Assembly (NCBI RefSeq): GCF_013408095.1
Contig: NZ_JACBZF010000002.1
Coordinates: forward strand, 310,001 to 374,000
DNA length: 64,000 nucleotides
Origin: Novosphingobium marinum
GTDB lineage: Bacteria > Pseudomonadota > Alphaproteobacteria > Sphingomonadales > Sphingomonadaceae
Direction of reading: 5' to 3'
In this document: positions 8,378 through 18,043 of the stretch, in pieces
Layout of the letters: each line of letters starts with the position of its first letter
Numbering within the stretch: the stretch's first letter is position 1
The notes under the pieces: model-generated
The model's input: only the letters and a program-made list of their open reading frames with translations
What the model was told of the DNA's origin: nothing
Database searches by the model: none
Position numbers and translations under genes: made by a program

Positions 8378-9405
8378 CCTTTGATCCAACATCTGATCGG
8401 CTCTACATCCAGGACGTGACCTTGCGCGACGGGATGCACGCCATCCTGCATATGTATGGCACCGACAGCGTCCGCACGATCGCTAAGGCGCTTGACGAGG
8501 CAGGGGTGGATGCGATCGAGGTCTCGCACGGCGATGGCCTGAACGGTTCGACCTTCAATTACGGATTTGGCGCCCATACCGACTGGGACTGGATCGAGGC
8601 TGCCGCCGACGTAATCAAGAACGCGGTGCTGACAACGCTTCTGGTGCCCGGTATCGGCACCGCCGAAGAACTCAAGCGGGCCTATTCGATGGGAGTGCGC
8701 TCGGTCAGGGTCGCGACCCACTGCACCGAGGCCGACGTCGGCAAGCAGCACATCGGCATCGCGCGCGATCTGGGCATGGACGTATCGGGCTTCCTGATGA
8801 TGAGCCACATGATCGAGCCCGAGGCGCTCGCCCAGCAGGCGCTGCTGATGGAAAGCTATGGCGCGCATTGCGTCTATGTCACCGACAGCGGCGGGGCGCT
8901 CGACATGGATGGCGTGATTGCACGTCTCCAAGCCTATGACCGGGTGCTCAAGCCCGAAACCCAGCGCGGCATCCACGCGCACCACAACCTGTCGCTGGGC
9001 GTGGCCAACTCGATCGTCGCCGCTCAGGCCGGCGCGGTGCGGATCGACGCGAGCCTTGCCGGGATGGGTGCGGGAGCCGGTAACGCACCGCTCGAGGTGT
9101 TCATCGCCGCCGCCAACCGCAAGGGCTGGAAGCACGGCTGCGACGTGATGGCGCTGATGGACGCGGCGGACGACATCATCCGTCCGCTTCAGGACCGTCC
9201 GGTGAGGGTCGATCGCGAGACGCTCAGCCTGGGCTATGCAGGCGTCTATTCAAGCTTCCTGCGCCATGCGGAAAAGGCAGCGGAACAGTACGGAATCGAT
9301 ACCCGCGAGATCCTCGTCGAATTGGGCAACCGCCGGATGGTCGGAGGCCAGGAAGACATGATCATCGACGTTGCACTTGATCTGATCAAAGCCAAGGCGA
9401 ACTGA
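8374..9405 (+). CDS. xylK: 4-hydroxy-2-oxovalerate aldolase
   Basis: This 343-residue DmpG-type aldolase has the HMG-CoA-lyase-like TIM barrel motif VTLRDGMHA near the N terminus. The divalent-metal motif HAHHN lies near residue 205 and the C-terminal communication domain is present. It cleaves 4-hydroxy-2-oxovalerate to pyruvate and acetaldehyde, which passes directly to the dehydrogenase encoded just upstream. ATGA coupling with xylQ supports the complex. Confidence 0.95.
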   Translation: MTFDPTSDRLYIQDVTLRDGMHAILHMYGTDSVRTIAKALDEAGVDAIEVSHGDGLNGSTFNYGFGAHTDWDWIEAAADVIKNAVLTTLLVPGIGTAEELKRAYSMGVRSVRVATHCTEADVGKQHIGIARDLGMDVSGFLMMSHMIEPEALAQQALLMESYGAHCVYVTDSGGALDMDGVIARLQAYDRVLKPETQRGIHAHHNLSLGVANSIVAAQAGAVRIDASLAGMGAGAGNAPLEVFIAAANRKGWKHGCDVMALMDAADDIIRPLQDRPVRVDRETLSLGYAGVYSSFLRHAEKAAEQYGIDTREILVELGNRRMVGGQEDMIIDVALDLIKAKAN

Positions 9406-9406
9406 G

Positions 9407-10177
9407 ATGGACAGGCTTGCACGCTACGCCGAAACCCTCGACACCGCTGCTCGCGAGGCGAATGCTACGCCGCAGATCACGCCTGTAGATACGGAGTTCT
9501 CCGTTACCGAGGCGTACCAGGTGCAGAAGCTCTCGGTCGATCGACGCCTGTCGCGCGGCGAGCGACGCATCGGCGTGAAGATGGGGCTGACCAGCCGGGC
9601 CAAGATGCAGCAGGTCGGTGTCGATGAGGTGGCCTGGGGCAGGCTGACTGATGCGATGCTGGTCGAGGAAGGATCCGCCCTTTCGCGCGCGCGCTACGTC
9701 CACCCCCGGGTCGAACCGGAAGTCGCCTTTCTGATGAAGGCCCCGCTGGTCGGTAAGGTGACTGCCGCCGCTGCGCTGGCAGCAGTCGAAGCGATCGCCC
9801 CGGCGATGGAGATCATCGACAGCCGTTACGAGAATTTCAAGTTCGCGCTCGAGGACGTGATCGCCGACAACACTTCCTCGTCGGGGCTGGTGATCGGATC
9901 CTGGCACGATCCCCGGATCGATTTTTCGAATCTGGGCGTGATCCTCGAAATCGATGGCGAGGTGGTACAGGTCGGGTCGACCGCGGCGATCCTTGGCCAC
10001 CCCATCCGTTCGCTGGTTGCTGCGGCCCGGCTGGTTGCCGAAGCGGGCGAAGAGATCAACGCCGGTGACATCGTCATGGCTGGCGGCATCACCGCCGCGC
10101 CCAACCTGGCTCCCGGCCAGACCGTGCGGACGACCGTGCAGAACCTTGGCGCGGTCATGTTCCAGGTGGAGGCCTGA
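9407..10177 (+). CDS. xylI: 4-oxalocrotonate decarboxylase
   Basis: This 256-residue paralogue of the hydratase has VKMGLTSRAKMQQVGV, the metal-site motif VEPEVAF and DSRYENFKF. These fit XylI/DmpH. It decarboxylates 2-oxohex-3-enedioate (the keto form of 4-oxalocrotonate) to 2-hydroxypenta-2,4-dienoate and normally works in a complex with the hydratase encoded at 6622. It starts 1 bp after the xylK stop. Confidence 0.92.
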   Translation: MDRLARYAETLDTAAREANATPQITPVDTEFSVTEAYQVQKLSVDRRLSRGERRIGVKMGLTSRAKMQQVGVDEVAWGRLTDAMLVEEGSALSRARYVHPRVEPEVAFLMKAPLVGKVTAAAALAAVEAIAPAMEIIDSRYENFKFALEDVIADNTSSSGLVIGSWHDPRIDFSNLGVILEIDGEVVQVGSTAAILGHPIRSLVAAARLVAEAGEEINAGDIVMAGGITAAPNLAPGQTVRTTVQNLGAVMFQVEA

Positions 10178-10178
10178 C

Positions 10179-10415
10179 ATGCCGATCATCGAGGTCAACC
10201 TGCTCGAAGGGCGCCCGCCAGAAGCCAAAGAGCGGCTGATCAAGGCTCTGACCGATGCTGCCATCGATGCGATCGGGGCCCCGCGTGAGTCGGTTCGCGT
10301 CATCCTTCGCGAGATGGCGCCGGCCCATTTCGCGGTAGGCGGGCAGAGTCTTGCAGCCAAGGCCGCCGGTGCGAAGCAAGTCAAGGTCGAAGAAGATTGG
10401 TCGGATGACAGCTGA
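10179..10415 (+). CDS. xylH: 4-oxalocrotonate tautomerase
   Basis: The gene encodes 78 residues beginning MPIIEVNLLEGR, so the mature protein would expose the catalytic Pro1. An Arg-rich VRVILREM segment and a HFAVGG turn follow, as in 4-OT. It converts the enol to the keto form of 4-oxalocrotonate before decarboxylation. It is about 15 residues longer than the classical 62-residue enzyme, with an acidic C-terminal tail ending in EEDWSDDS. It starts 2 bp after xylI. Confidence 0.9.
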   Translation: MPIIEVNLLEGRPPEAKERLIKALTDAAIDAIGAPRESVRVILREMAPAHFAVGGQSLAAKAAGAKQVKVEEDWSDDS

Positions 10416-10686
10416 TTCACATCAAATCACATTGGTCGGTGGCGGACAGTTCCCTTGCCGGGGGGATGAACGCGTACTGACCGCGATGGAACGTAGAGGG
10501 GCTGACCACATAAGCATTGGATGTCGCGGTGGTGGTTGCGGAGTTTGCCGAGTTCGCGTCGTCGAAGGCAAGTACCGGACAGGGAAGATGAGCGCCGCCA
10601 AAGTTTCCGCGGCAGACCTGCGCCAAGGCTATGCGCTCGCCTGTCGGCTCTACCCATTGGATAACCTACTGATCGAAGTTTCATGA
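10405..10686 (+). CDS. xylT: Plant-type [2Fe-2S] ferredoxin, XylT-like
   Basis: This 93-residue protein has the cluster motif CRGGGCGVC around residues 37-45 and a fourth cysteine in LACRL near the C terminus. XylT-type ferredoxins re-reduce catechol 2,3-dioxygenase after oxidative inactivation by substituted catechols. The ATG at 10405 overlaps the tautomerase gene by 11 bp. It could also donate electrons to one of the oxygenases, because no other stand-alone ferredoxin gene is visible in the window. Confidence 0.88.
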   Translation: MTADSHQITLVGGGQFPCRGDERVLTAMERRGADHISIGCRGGGCGVCRVRVVEGKYRTGKMSAAKVSAADLRQGYALACRLYPLDNLLIEVS

Positions 10687-10704
10687 ATTGAAGGGAGAAT
10701 CGTG

Positions 10705-12210
10705 ATGGCTACGCAGTTGAAAAGTACAGAAAACGAATACGGCATAAAGTCCGAGTACGGCCATTATATCGGCGGCGAGTGGATTGCCGGGGACAGCGGC
10801 AAGACCATCGATCTGCTCAATCCCTCGACCGGCAAGGTGCTGACCAAGATCCAGGCCGGCAACGCCAAGGACATTGAGCGTGCGATTGCCGCTGCCAAGG
10901 CTGCTTTTCCCAAGTGGTCGCAAAGCCTGCCCGGCGAGCGCCAGGAGATCCTGATCGAAATTGCGCGCCGGCTGAAGGCACGCCAGTCGCACTACGCGAC
11001 GCTCGAAACGTTGAACAACGGCAAGCCGATGCGCGAATCGATGTTCTTCGACATGACCCAGACTATCGGTCAGTTCGAGCTGTTCGCTGGCGCTGCCTAT
11101 GGCCTGCATGGCCAGACGCTCGACTATCCCGATGCGATCGGCATCGTTCACCGCGAACCGCTGGGTGTCTGCGCGCAGATCATCCCGTGGAACGTACCGA
11201 TGTTGATGATGGCGTGCAAGATCGCGCCCGCGCTGGCCTCGGGCAACACTGTCGTTCTGAAGCCGGCCGAAACGGTCTGCCTTTCGGTGATCGAATTCTT
11301 CGTGGAAATGGCTGATCTGTTGCCGCCGGGTGTGATCAACGTCGTCACCGGCTATGGCGCGGACGTGGGCGAGGCGCTGGTCACCAGCCCCGATGTCGCC
11401 AAGGTCGCCTTCACCGGGTCAGTAGCGACTGCGCGCCGGATCATCCAGTACGCCTCGGCCAACATCATCCCGCAGACGCTCGAACTCGGCGGCAAGTCTG
11501 CACATATCGTTTGCGGCGATGCCGACATCGACGCGGCGGTGGAAAGCGCGACCATGTCGACCGTCCTCAACAAGGGCGAAGTGTGCCTGGCCGGTTCGCG
11601 CCTGTTCCTGCACGAGTCGATCCAGGACGAGTTCCTGGCCAAGTTCAAGACCGCGCTGGAAGGGATCCGACAGGGGGATCCGCTCGACATGGCGACCCAG
11701 CTGGGTGCCCAGGCATCGAAGATGCAATTCGACAAGGTTGAAAGCTACCTGCGCCTGGCCACCGAGGAAGGGGCCGAGGTCCTGACCGGCGGCAGCCGCT
11801 CGGATGCCGCAGATCTGGCCGATGGCAATTTTATCAAGCCGACCGTGTTCACCAACGTCAACAACTCCATGCGGATCGCGCAGGAAGAGATCTTCGGACC
11901 GGTCACCAGCGTCATCACCTGGAGCGACGAAGACGACATGATGAAGCAGGCCAACAATACAACTTACGGCCTCGCTGGCGGCGTCTGGACCAAGGACATC
12001 GCCCGAGCCCACCGGATTGCGCGCAAGCTCGAAACTGGCACGGTCTGGATCAATCGCTACTACAACCTGAAGGCCAACATGCCGCTGGGCGGTTACAAGC
12101 AAAGCGGCTTCGGGCGTGAATTCAGCCATGAAGTGCTGAATCACTACACCCAGACCAAGTCGGTGGTGGTAAACCTCCAGGAAGGTCGCACCGGAATGTT
12201 CGATCAGTGA
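10705..12210 (+). CDS. NAD(P)+ aldehyde dehydrogenase
   Basis: This 501-residue aldehyde dehydrogenase has Asn163 (PWNVPM), Glu260 (ELGGKS) and catalytic Cys294 (GEVCLAGSR). It is clearly different from xylG and does not resemble remembered XylC. The substrate may be an aromatic aldehyde from the XylMA route or an aliphatic aldehyde; the sequence does not decide. GTG 10702 and ATG 10705 are adjacent starts after AGGGAGAAT; the ATG is preferred. It sits 18 bp after the ferredoxin gene, inside the meta operon. Confidence 0.85.
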   Translation: MATQLKSTENEYGIKSEYGHYIGGEWIAGDSGKTIDLLNPSTGKVLTKIQAGNAKDIERAIAAAKAAFPKWSQSLPGERQEILIEIARRLKARQSHYATLETLNNGKPMRESMFFDMTQTIGQFELFAGAAYGLHGQTLDYPDAIGIVHREPLGVCAQIIPWNVPMLMMACKIAPALASGNTVVLKPAETVCLSVIEFFVEMADLLPPGVINVVTGYGADVGEALVTSPDVAKVAFTGSVATARRIIQYASANIIPQTLELGGKSAHIVCGDADIDAAVESATMSTVLNKGEVCLAGSRLFLHESIQDEFLAKFKTALEGIRQGDPLDMATQLGAQASKMQFDKVESYLRLATEEGAEVLTGGSRSDAADLADGNFIKPTVFTNVNNSMRIAQEEIFGPVTSVITWSDEDDMMKQANNTTYGLAGGVWTKDIARAHRIARKLETGTVWINRYYNLKANMPLGGYKQSGFGREFSHEVLNHYTQTKSVVVNLQEGRTGMFDQ

Positions 12211-12241
12211 TCGGCAAGCAACGATCATTGGGAGAAACGAT

Positions 12242-13042
12242 GTGACTGCAAGACTCGAAGGACAGGTGGCGCTGCTGACCGGCGGCGCCACCGGGATCGG
12301 CGCGGCGGTCGTCGCCCGCTATCTCGAAGAAGGTGCAAAGGTAGGCGTCCTGGTCAGAGACGCCGACCAAGCTGACATGGTGCGCATGCGGCATGGCAAA
12401 GAAATAGTCGTGGTTGAGGGTGATGTCCGCAACTATTCCGACAACCAGAACGCGATTGCGGCGACCGTGGCTACCTTCGGCAAGCTCGACGTGTTTGTCG
12501 GCAATGTCGGCATCTGGGATTTTATGACCCCGCTGGCGGACATGGATCCGGACAAGCTCTCCGAAACGCTGGACGAGATTTTTGGGGTCAACGTCAAGGG
12601 CTACTTCTTCGGTGCCCGCGCTGCAATCCCGGAACTCAGGAAGACCAAGGGCAGCATCATTTTCACGGCCTCGACCTCGAGCTTCTATACCGGCGGCGGT
12701 GGCACGCCCTATGTGGCATCGAAGCACGCGGTCATTGGTCTGATCCGCCAGCTGGCATGGGAACTTACCCCCGATGTCAGGGTCAACGGCGTGGCTCCGG
12801 GCGGCACCAGGACACCCCTGGGCGGCACCAAGGCGGGCGGAACGGCCGATGTCCACCTGGAGGACATGGAAGGCCTCGACGCGATGATTGCCGGGATGAC
12901 GCCGCTCGCGCGGATCGCTGAACCGGATGATCACACAGGGCTCTATGCCTTGCTAGCCTCGCGTCGGGACTCGGCCTACATGACAGGAACGGTTTTGCTC
13001 AGCGATGGTGGCATGGGCATTGGCAAACGCCCCGGAAGCTGA
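12242..13042 (+). CDS. bphB: cis-2,3-dihydrodiol dehydrogenase
   Basis: This 266-residue short-chain dehydrogenase has TGGATGIG at the NAD site and the Tyr157-Lys161 pair with a serine near 146. Stretches such as [18 protein letters not shown] and [16 protein letters not shown] match BphB. It rearomatises arene cis-dihydrodiols to catechols. It must start at GTG 12242, because the ATG three bases upstream runs straight into TGA. GGGAGAAAC precedes it. It is the last gene of the operon. Confidence 0.88.
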   Translation: MTARLEGQVALLTGGATGIGAAVVARYLEEGAKVGVLVRDADQADMVRMRHGKEIVVVEGDVRNYSDNQNAIAATVATFGKLDVFVGNVGIWDFMTPLADMDPDKLSETLDEIFGVNVKGYFFGARAAIPELRKTKGSIIFTASTSSFYTGGGGTPYVASKHAVIGLIRQLAWELTPDVRVNGVAPGGTRTPLGGTKAGGTADVHLEDMEGLDAMIAGMTPLARIAEPDDHTGLYALLASRRDSAYMTGTVLLSDGGMGIGKRPGS

Positions 13043-13069
13043 AGCGGCTTAGATCTCTCCACCCTTGGC

Positions 13070-13104
13070 GGGTGCTCGATTCGTCGAGCGCCCGTCTTTT
13101 TTTT
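13070..13104 (+). terminator. Rho-independent terminator of the meta operon
   Basis: A 10-bp stem (GGGTGCTCGA with TCGAGCGCCC, one G-U pair) with a TTCG tetraloop is followed by GTC and eight Ts. This is a textbook terminator 27 bp after bphB. The T-run touches the stop codon of the convergent xylA gene, so the two operons are separated by no spare sequence. Confidence 0.92.
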
Positions 13105-14143
13105 ACGTGCGATTGCTGCGATCAAGAAAGCGGTCGGCCGAAATGACCGAACGTGAGAGGCCGGCGGCGAGCAATTGCGCTTCGGCAAAGTCGATCATCG
13201 CCGGTGGGCCACACAGATAGGCTTCGTGCGCCGCCAGGTCTGCAACGCCCGCAATCTGCTCGGTGATCAGCCCACGCGCTCCTGCCCAGTCGCTGTCTGG
13301 CTCTTCATCCGACAAGGCCGGGACGAATTCGAAAGGGGCCATCCAGCGTTGACGAAGGGCCGCAATTTTGTCGAGGGCATAGAGATTGGACTGACGGCGC
13401 GCACCGTACAGCAGGTGCACCGCCCGGTCTGCGCCCCGGTCAAGCGCCTGCTCCAGAATCGAGATTATCGGCGCTAGACCACTACCCCCTGCGATGCAAA
13501 GAATGGGGGCAGTGCTGTCCTTGAGGGCGAATTGCCCATAGGGGGCGGTAACCTTCAGCTCCATTCCGGTGCGATCGGTGCAGAACAGCCAGTCGGTAAA
13601 TGCGCCGCCCGGAACGTGCCGGATGTGAAAATGCAGTTGCTGGGTGGGTTCGCCAGCCGTCGCGAAGGCGAATGAATAACTGCGTGCACCTTCGATGCCG
13701 GGAGCGGTCAGATCAGCGTATTGTCCGGGAGTGAAGGCCAATGGCCGATCCAGTTCGATGGTCAGCCCGATGATATCCTCGCACAGCCGTTGTGCAGCGA
13801 CGATGGTGCCGCGATATGTAGCAATGGCGATCCCTTGCGAGAGTGGCGCATCAACCGCGATTGTCAGATCCGAGCGCGGAATGGCCTGGCAGGCGAGGCG
13901 AAAGCCGCTGCGCAGTTCGTCGCCCTCAAGTGCAAGGGCCGACGGGCTCAATTCGCCGATCTTGCCAGACACGAGCTTGAACTTGCAGGTACCGCACGAG
14001 CCAACCTTGCAATCGTGCGGCATGGCCAAACCCGCGTCCAGCATCGCTTCAAGAAGTGTCTTGCCCGCCGGTATGTCTAGCGTGGTCGGCGATCCTTCCA
14101 CGGTTACGGTGTTCATCTTGGATTTGCGCAGGAAAGAAAACAT
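13103..14143 (-). CDS. xylA: Xylene/toluene monooxygenase electron-transfer component
   Basis: This 346-residue flavoprotein has an N-terminal [2Fe-2S] ferredoxin domain (PHDCKVGSCGTCKFKL) and then an FAD-binding domain with RSYSFA. The NAD-binding domain shows APYGQF, GGSGLAPI and LCGPPAMID. Domain order and wording match XylA of the TOL pathway, which passes electrons from NADH to XylM. It is 82 bp downstream of xylM. ATG 14143 gives the short N-terminal extension also seen in XylA; ATG 14116 is an alternative. It could also serve the Rieske oxygenases in the same operon. Confidence 0.92.
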   Translation of the reverse strand: MFSFLRKSKMNTVTVEGSPTTLDIPAGKTLLEAMLDAGLAMPHDCKVGSCGTCKFKLVSGKIGELSPSALALEGDELRSGFRLACQAIPRSDLTIAVDAPLSQGIAIATYRGTIVAAQRLCEDIIGLTIELDRPLAFTPGQYADLTAPGIEGARSYSFAFATAGEPTQQLHFHIRHVPGGAFTDWLFCTDRTGMELKVTAPYGQFALKDSTAPILCIAGGSGLAPIISILEQALDRGADRAVHLLYGARRQSNLYALDKIAALRQRWMAPFEFVPALSDEEPDSDWAGARGLITEQIAGVADLAAHEAYLCGPPAMIDFAEAQLLAAGLSRSVISADRFLDRSNRT

Positions 14144-14225
14144 TGTCGGGTTTGTCCGAAATGGGCGGGCGGAATCCGCAGTTGCGGATTGTCGCCCGAA
14201 TGAGGGTGGACGATTGGCCTGGCGT

Positions 14226-15329
14226 TCAAGTGCTGGCCAGCCAGCGCGGCCAACCAGCCTGTGCGTTGGCCTGATCCGCCAGCTTGCGTTCGCCGGGGGT
14301 GGCGAAACGTTCGTCCCAGTCCTTGAGGCGCGGTTGCGCGATGAAGCGGAACCAGACCGGCGGGATCAGTCCGGCGGCGAAGCACAGGAACAGTGAGGGC
14401 ATCTGCGGTGCCTGCGGTTCGGGCTTCAGCGCATAGAAGGGGATATGCCCGTCAAGGTGATGGTTGATGTGGTTGGTGATTTCCGCACCGATCGGCCGGA
14501 CGATCGCTCCGAGATGGTTCCAGGCGTGATGGAGCTCGATCGGCGCCCCTTCGACCCGGATCAGGCCATAGTGCTGGAAATAATTGAACCCTTCCACGAA
14601 CATCTTTCCCAAAAGCATGGCACCGATGGCAGTCAACGCAGCGGCAAGCCCCGCCGTCAGACCCACATAGGCGACAATGCCGCCCGAAAGCAGCGGAAAC
14701 AACCACATCACATTCCGCCAACCGAGCCGAGCATGGCCCAGCTTGCCGAGGATTTCGACCGTCTTCTCCCATGAGTCCTTGTAAGAACCCCAGGTCGCCT
14801 GGAACACGAAGCTGTAGATGGTCTGCCCGCGCCGAGGGGTATCGCTATCCTTGGCCGTGTCGAGATGTACGTGGTGGGTGACGATATGGGCGATATCGCG
14901 ATTGGGGTCGCCGTAGAATGCGCTCAGACACTTGGCGACATAGCGTGGAAACCAGTGGCGGCGGTGCATCAGCTCGTGCGCTACCGGCAGGGTCGGCACC
15001 GCCGAGAGCCAGCCCAGGCTGAGCAGCGATCCGGCCAGTTGCCAGCTTGAATTGTCGGCGCCGGTGATCGGGTTGATCCCCTTTGTCACCGAAGCGGCAA
15101 AGGCCCAGACGAGCAGGATCATCAGGGGCAGTTGCAGGTACATCGCGATGTCACCGAGCATGGCGGCGCCCTTCGCGCGGACTTTGTGATCGGGCGGCAG
15201 CAGCAGGTCCAGAGCCATTAGAACCGGGAATGTAGCCGCGCCCAGCCAGACGTAGCTACCGCCGAGCATGAATCCGATAACGCCCGCCAAGGTCATGACT
15301 GGGATGAGAAAATACCGTAGTCCGTCCAT
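14226..15329 (-). CDS. xylM: Xylene/toluene monooxygenase hydroxylase
   Basis: This 367-residue integral-membrane di-iron hydroxylase of the AlkB/XylM family has the histidine boxes HELMHRRH, HIVTHH and HINHH plus FNYFQHYG, with four to six hydrophobic spans. Start, length and C terminus align with XylM of the TOL plasmid. It oxidises the methyl group of toluene or xylenes to benzyl alcohols in the inner membrane. GGGAGAAATCCG precedes the ATG. It follows the TonB receptor gene; no xylB alcohol dehydrogenase is visible in the window. Confidence 0.94.
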   Translation of the reverse strand: MDGLRYFLIPVMTLAGVIGFMLGGSYVWLGAATFPVLMALDLLLPPDHKVRAKGAAMLGDIAMYLQLPLMILLVWAFAASVTKGINPITGADNSSWQLAGSLLSLGWLSAVPTLPVAHELMHRRHWFPRYVAKCLSAFYGDPNRDIAHIVTHHVHLDTAKDSDTPRRGQTIYSFVFQATWGSYKDSWEKTVEILGKLGHARLGWRNVMWLFPLLSGGIVAYVGLTAGLAAALTAIGAMLLGKMFVEGFNYFQHYGLIRVEGAPIELHHAWNHLGAIVRPIGAEITNHINHHLDGHIPFYALKPEPQAPQMPSLFLCFAAGLIPPVWFRFIAQPRLKDWDERFATPGERKLADQANAQAGWPRWLAST

Positions 15330-15380
15330 CGGATTTCTCCCGAGTTATTTTGCTCTGGCCTTGACCGTCGAGGCAAGGGT

Positions 15381-15406
15381 GAGGGCGGCGGCGGACCGCC
15401 GCCCTC
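15381..15406 (-). promoter_or_regulatory. Perfect GC hairpin between the TonB receptor gene and xylM
   Basis: An 11-bp perfect stem (GAGGGCGGCGG with CCGCCGCCCTC) closes a 4-base loop 14 bp after the receptor stop and 52 bp before xylM. There is no U-run on either strand, so it is more likely an mRNA-stabilising or processing element, or a weak attenuator, than a true terminator. It could set a different dose of xylMA relative to the upstream genes. Confidence 0.6.
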
Positions 15407-15420
15407 GGGGGTGGTAAGTG

Positions 15421-17991
15421 TCAGTACTGATAGGCGAGCTTGAGGAACCATTCGCGCGGACGCGAGAAGCTTGCGGTGGCGGCGCCGCCGATGTCGAGAT
15501 CGACGTACCCGCCTTGGATGTATCGTTTATCGGTCAAGTTGGTGACGCCGCCAGTCACGGTGAAGTGTTCGCTTTTGTCAGTGAACGACGCGCTCGCACC
15601 GAACACGCTATATGCTGGCTGAAACAATTGCGGGCTATTTACCGCATCCTTGAAGGTGCCGCTTTGATGGAACCAGTCACCACGAAGCGTCAGTTTGCCG
15701 GCTTGCCCTTCATAGACATCCGCATTGATAGCTGCCGAAGCTGTCCACTCGGGTACGAAAGCAAATTTCGAATCCGTGGTGACGGGGGCGGCTGCTAAGT
15801 CGATGTCGGTGTAATAGGCATCCAGATAACCTACACCAAAGGTCAACTGAACCTGATCGATTGGAGCCGCTTCGCCCTCGACCTCAAATCCCTTGATCCG
15901 GCCGGTGCCCGCATTTCGTACCTTCGGTGCGATTCCCTCATTAACAACGATCTGCATATCGGAATAATCGGAGAGGAACGCAGCCAGGTTAAGGCGAAGC
16001 CGCCGGTCGAAGAACTCGTTCTTGAGGCCGATTTCGTAGGATTCAACGAATTCCGGCGTGAACGAGGGGGTCGCGATTTCCGCCGGGAAGATGCGTTGGC
16101 TGAACCCGCCGTTCTTGAACCCCTTCGAATACGAAGCATAAATCAGTGTATCGTCGGTGATCTTGTAGTCCGCCGAAATCGCCGGGGTCCATTCCTTCGC
16201 CTTTGCCTGGACCTGGACAGCCGGCATCGTGTGGTTGCCTCCGGGGTTGGTTGCCGAAGGCTCGCACCCGCCTGGAAGCGGGAAGCCGGCAAAGGCTTCG
16301 AACCCCGGAACACCTGGTGGGATCACGCCCGGCACGGCCTGCCCGACGATGCACTGGCTGAAGGCAATGAAAGCGCCATCGGGATAAAGCGAAGAAAGCA
16401 CCGGATCGAACCGCGACCGATCATTGTAAATGACCTGTAGCGACGGATCGAACCGCTTGGTTTCGTTGGTGTAACGAATGCCTGGCGTGATTGAGAACCG
16501 GTCGGTTACTTTGAATGTCGCTTGCAAGTAGGAAGCGTAACTGTCGTTGTCGATCTCACCCCCGGAGAAGAACTGGGCGAACCCGAATTCGAGCGGCTCT
16601 TTGTCAATGCCCTTTTCTTTCAAATAATAAGCGCCCAAAACAAAATTCACGCGATCATCCAATATGCTGCCAGTCAGCTGCAACTCCTGTGATGCCTGCC
16701 AAAGATCAATATTGTTGGTAAGTTGGAGAACATCGTGCGGGGTGCCATCGAAATCGTATTCGAAGACAGACTTCTGATCGCGGTAAGAGCTGATCGACTT
16801 CAGGCTGATGTCGCCGAAGTCATAGTCCAGGGTCAGGTTGACCCCCCACAGATCGAAGTCCGAACGGTTGTTGCCGCCAGCCCAGGTGGTGTCGGGATCG
16901 CCTGTGATCCAGCGCGTGCTGGCGCAATCCGGGTTGCTGGTCGGCGCTAGTGTACCAGGTATCGGACCGGTGGGCCCGAACCCGCCCCAAGCCGCGCCGC
17001 AGGCGCCCGTAGCGGCTCCGGCCGCAGAGATCTTGTTCCAAAAATACATCGAGCTCGGCGCGGCGATCAGACGATTGGAACCGCCCGGCGGCGCACTGTT
17101 CGGAATTTCGACAAAGCGCAGCGGGACGGCCTGGTCCTGCAGTTCGATCAATGAGATAGCCGTTTGTTCCTCGCGGCGGATGTTGACGTCACCGCTCAGG
17201 TTGACGGTCAGCTTGTCCGTCGGCTCCCACTTGAACGCAAGCCGGGCACCGAAGCTGTCTTTGTTGCCCTGGCGTCCGCCGTCGAACAAACGCTTCTGGT
17301 AGCCGTCGCGGGTTTCATAGGACGCGACGGCCCGCATTGCGAGATTGTTGCTAAGGGGCACGTTGACCATGCCTTTGAAGTCGGCGCGGTTGAACCGGCC
17401 GGTCGCCGCTTCGAGCTTCATGTCGAAATCGTACTGCGGTTCGACGGAATTGACGACGATCGCGCCGCCGATGGTGTTCTTGCCGAACAGTGTGCCCTGC
17501 GGCCCGCGCAGGACCTGGACGCTCGAAATGTCGGCCATGTCGAGCAGCGCGCCAACCGAGCGGGCGACATAGACGCCATCGACATAGACGCCCACGCCCG
17601 GGTCGACGGTGATATTGAAATCGGTCTGGCCCACGCCGCGGATGAACGAGGTGATCGAGGCGCTCGAACCCGAAATGTTGGCGACCGGCTGGATGTTCAC
17701 ATTAGGAGCAAATTTAGCGACCTGTGCGACATTGTTAATCTGCCGTGCTTCGAGCATTTCTGCGTTCATTGCCGTGATTGCAACGGGAGTTTCCTGCAGA
17801 TTCTCGGCTCGCTTGCGCGCCGTCACGATGATCTCGCCAAGCCCGCCGCTCGCCGCATCTTCAGCCTGAGGCTCACTTGTTGCGGCGTCCTGCGCATGCG
17901 CCGCCATCGGTGCGAGCCCGATTGATCCGACGATCGCCGAGGCGCTGGCGCGCAGGACGACCTTCCTGAAATTGATCGATTGCTTTGTCAT
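15421..17991 (-). CDS. TonB-dependent outer-membrane receptor
   Basis: This 856-residue protein has a cleavable signal peptide (hydrophobic stretch ending in AAHAQ), a plug domain (EIIVTARKR TonB-box region, VQVLRGPQGTLFGKNTIGG) and a C-terminal barrel ending in the aromatic KLAYQY. It belongs to the large sphingomonad receptor group thought to import hydrophobic organics. Its place inside the oxygenase-xylMA operon suggests uptake of the aromatic substrate; this is inference. ATG 17991 is preferred over 18000 because GGGAG lies at normal spacing from it. Confidence 0.9.
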   Translation of the reverse strand: MTKQSINFRKVVLRASASAIVGSIGLAPMAAHAQDAATSEPQAEDAASGGLGEIIVTARKRAENLQETPVAITAMNAEMLEARQINNVAQVAKFAPNVNIQPVANISGSSASITSFIRGVGQTDFNITVDPGVGVYVDGVYVARSVGALLDMADISSVQVLRGPQGTLFGKNTIGGAIVVNSVEPQYDFDMKLEAATGRFNRADFKGMVNVPLSNNLAMRAVASYETRDGYQKRLFDGGRQGNKDSFGARLAFKWEPTDKLTVNLSGDVNIRREEQTAISLIELQDQAVPLRFVEIPNSAPPGGSNRLIAAPSSMYFWNKISAAGAATGACGAAWGGFGPTGPIPGTLAPTSNPDCASTRWITGDPDTTWAGGNNRSDFDLWGVNLTLDYDFGDISLKSISSYRDQKSVFEYDFDGTPHDVLQLTNNIDLWQASQELQLTGSILDDRVNFVLGAYYLKEKGIDKEPLEFGFAQFFSGGEIDNDSYASYLQATFKVTDRFSITPGIRYTNETKRFDPSLQVIYNDRSRFDPVLSSLYPDGAFIAFSQCIVGQAVPGVIPPGVPGFEAFAGFPLPGGCEPSATNPGGNHTMPAVQVQAKAKEWTPAISADYKITDDTLIYASYSKGFKNGGFSQRIFPAEIATPSFTPEFVESYEIGLKNEFFDRRLRLNLAAFLSDYSDMQIVVNEGIAPKVRNAGTGRIKGFEVEGEAAPIDQVQLTFGVGYLDAYYTDIDLAAAPVTTDSKFAFVPEWTASAAINADVYEGQAGKLTLRGDWFHQSGTFKDAVNSPQLFQPAYSVFGASASFTDKSEHFTVTGGVTNLTDKRYIQGGYVDLDIGGAATASFSRPREWFLKLAYQY

Positions 17992-18043
17992 TGGTGTCAT
18001 TCTCCCTATTGTTGATGTATTTTTATTTATAAGCGTGGATAGA

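Noticed and set aside
10705-12210. Naming the second aldehyde dehydrogenase xylC (benzaldehyde dehydrogenase)
   Set aside because: Despite the presence of xylMA, its motifs and termini do not match remembered XylC; it is left as a general aldehyde dehydrogenase.
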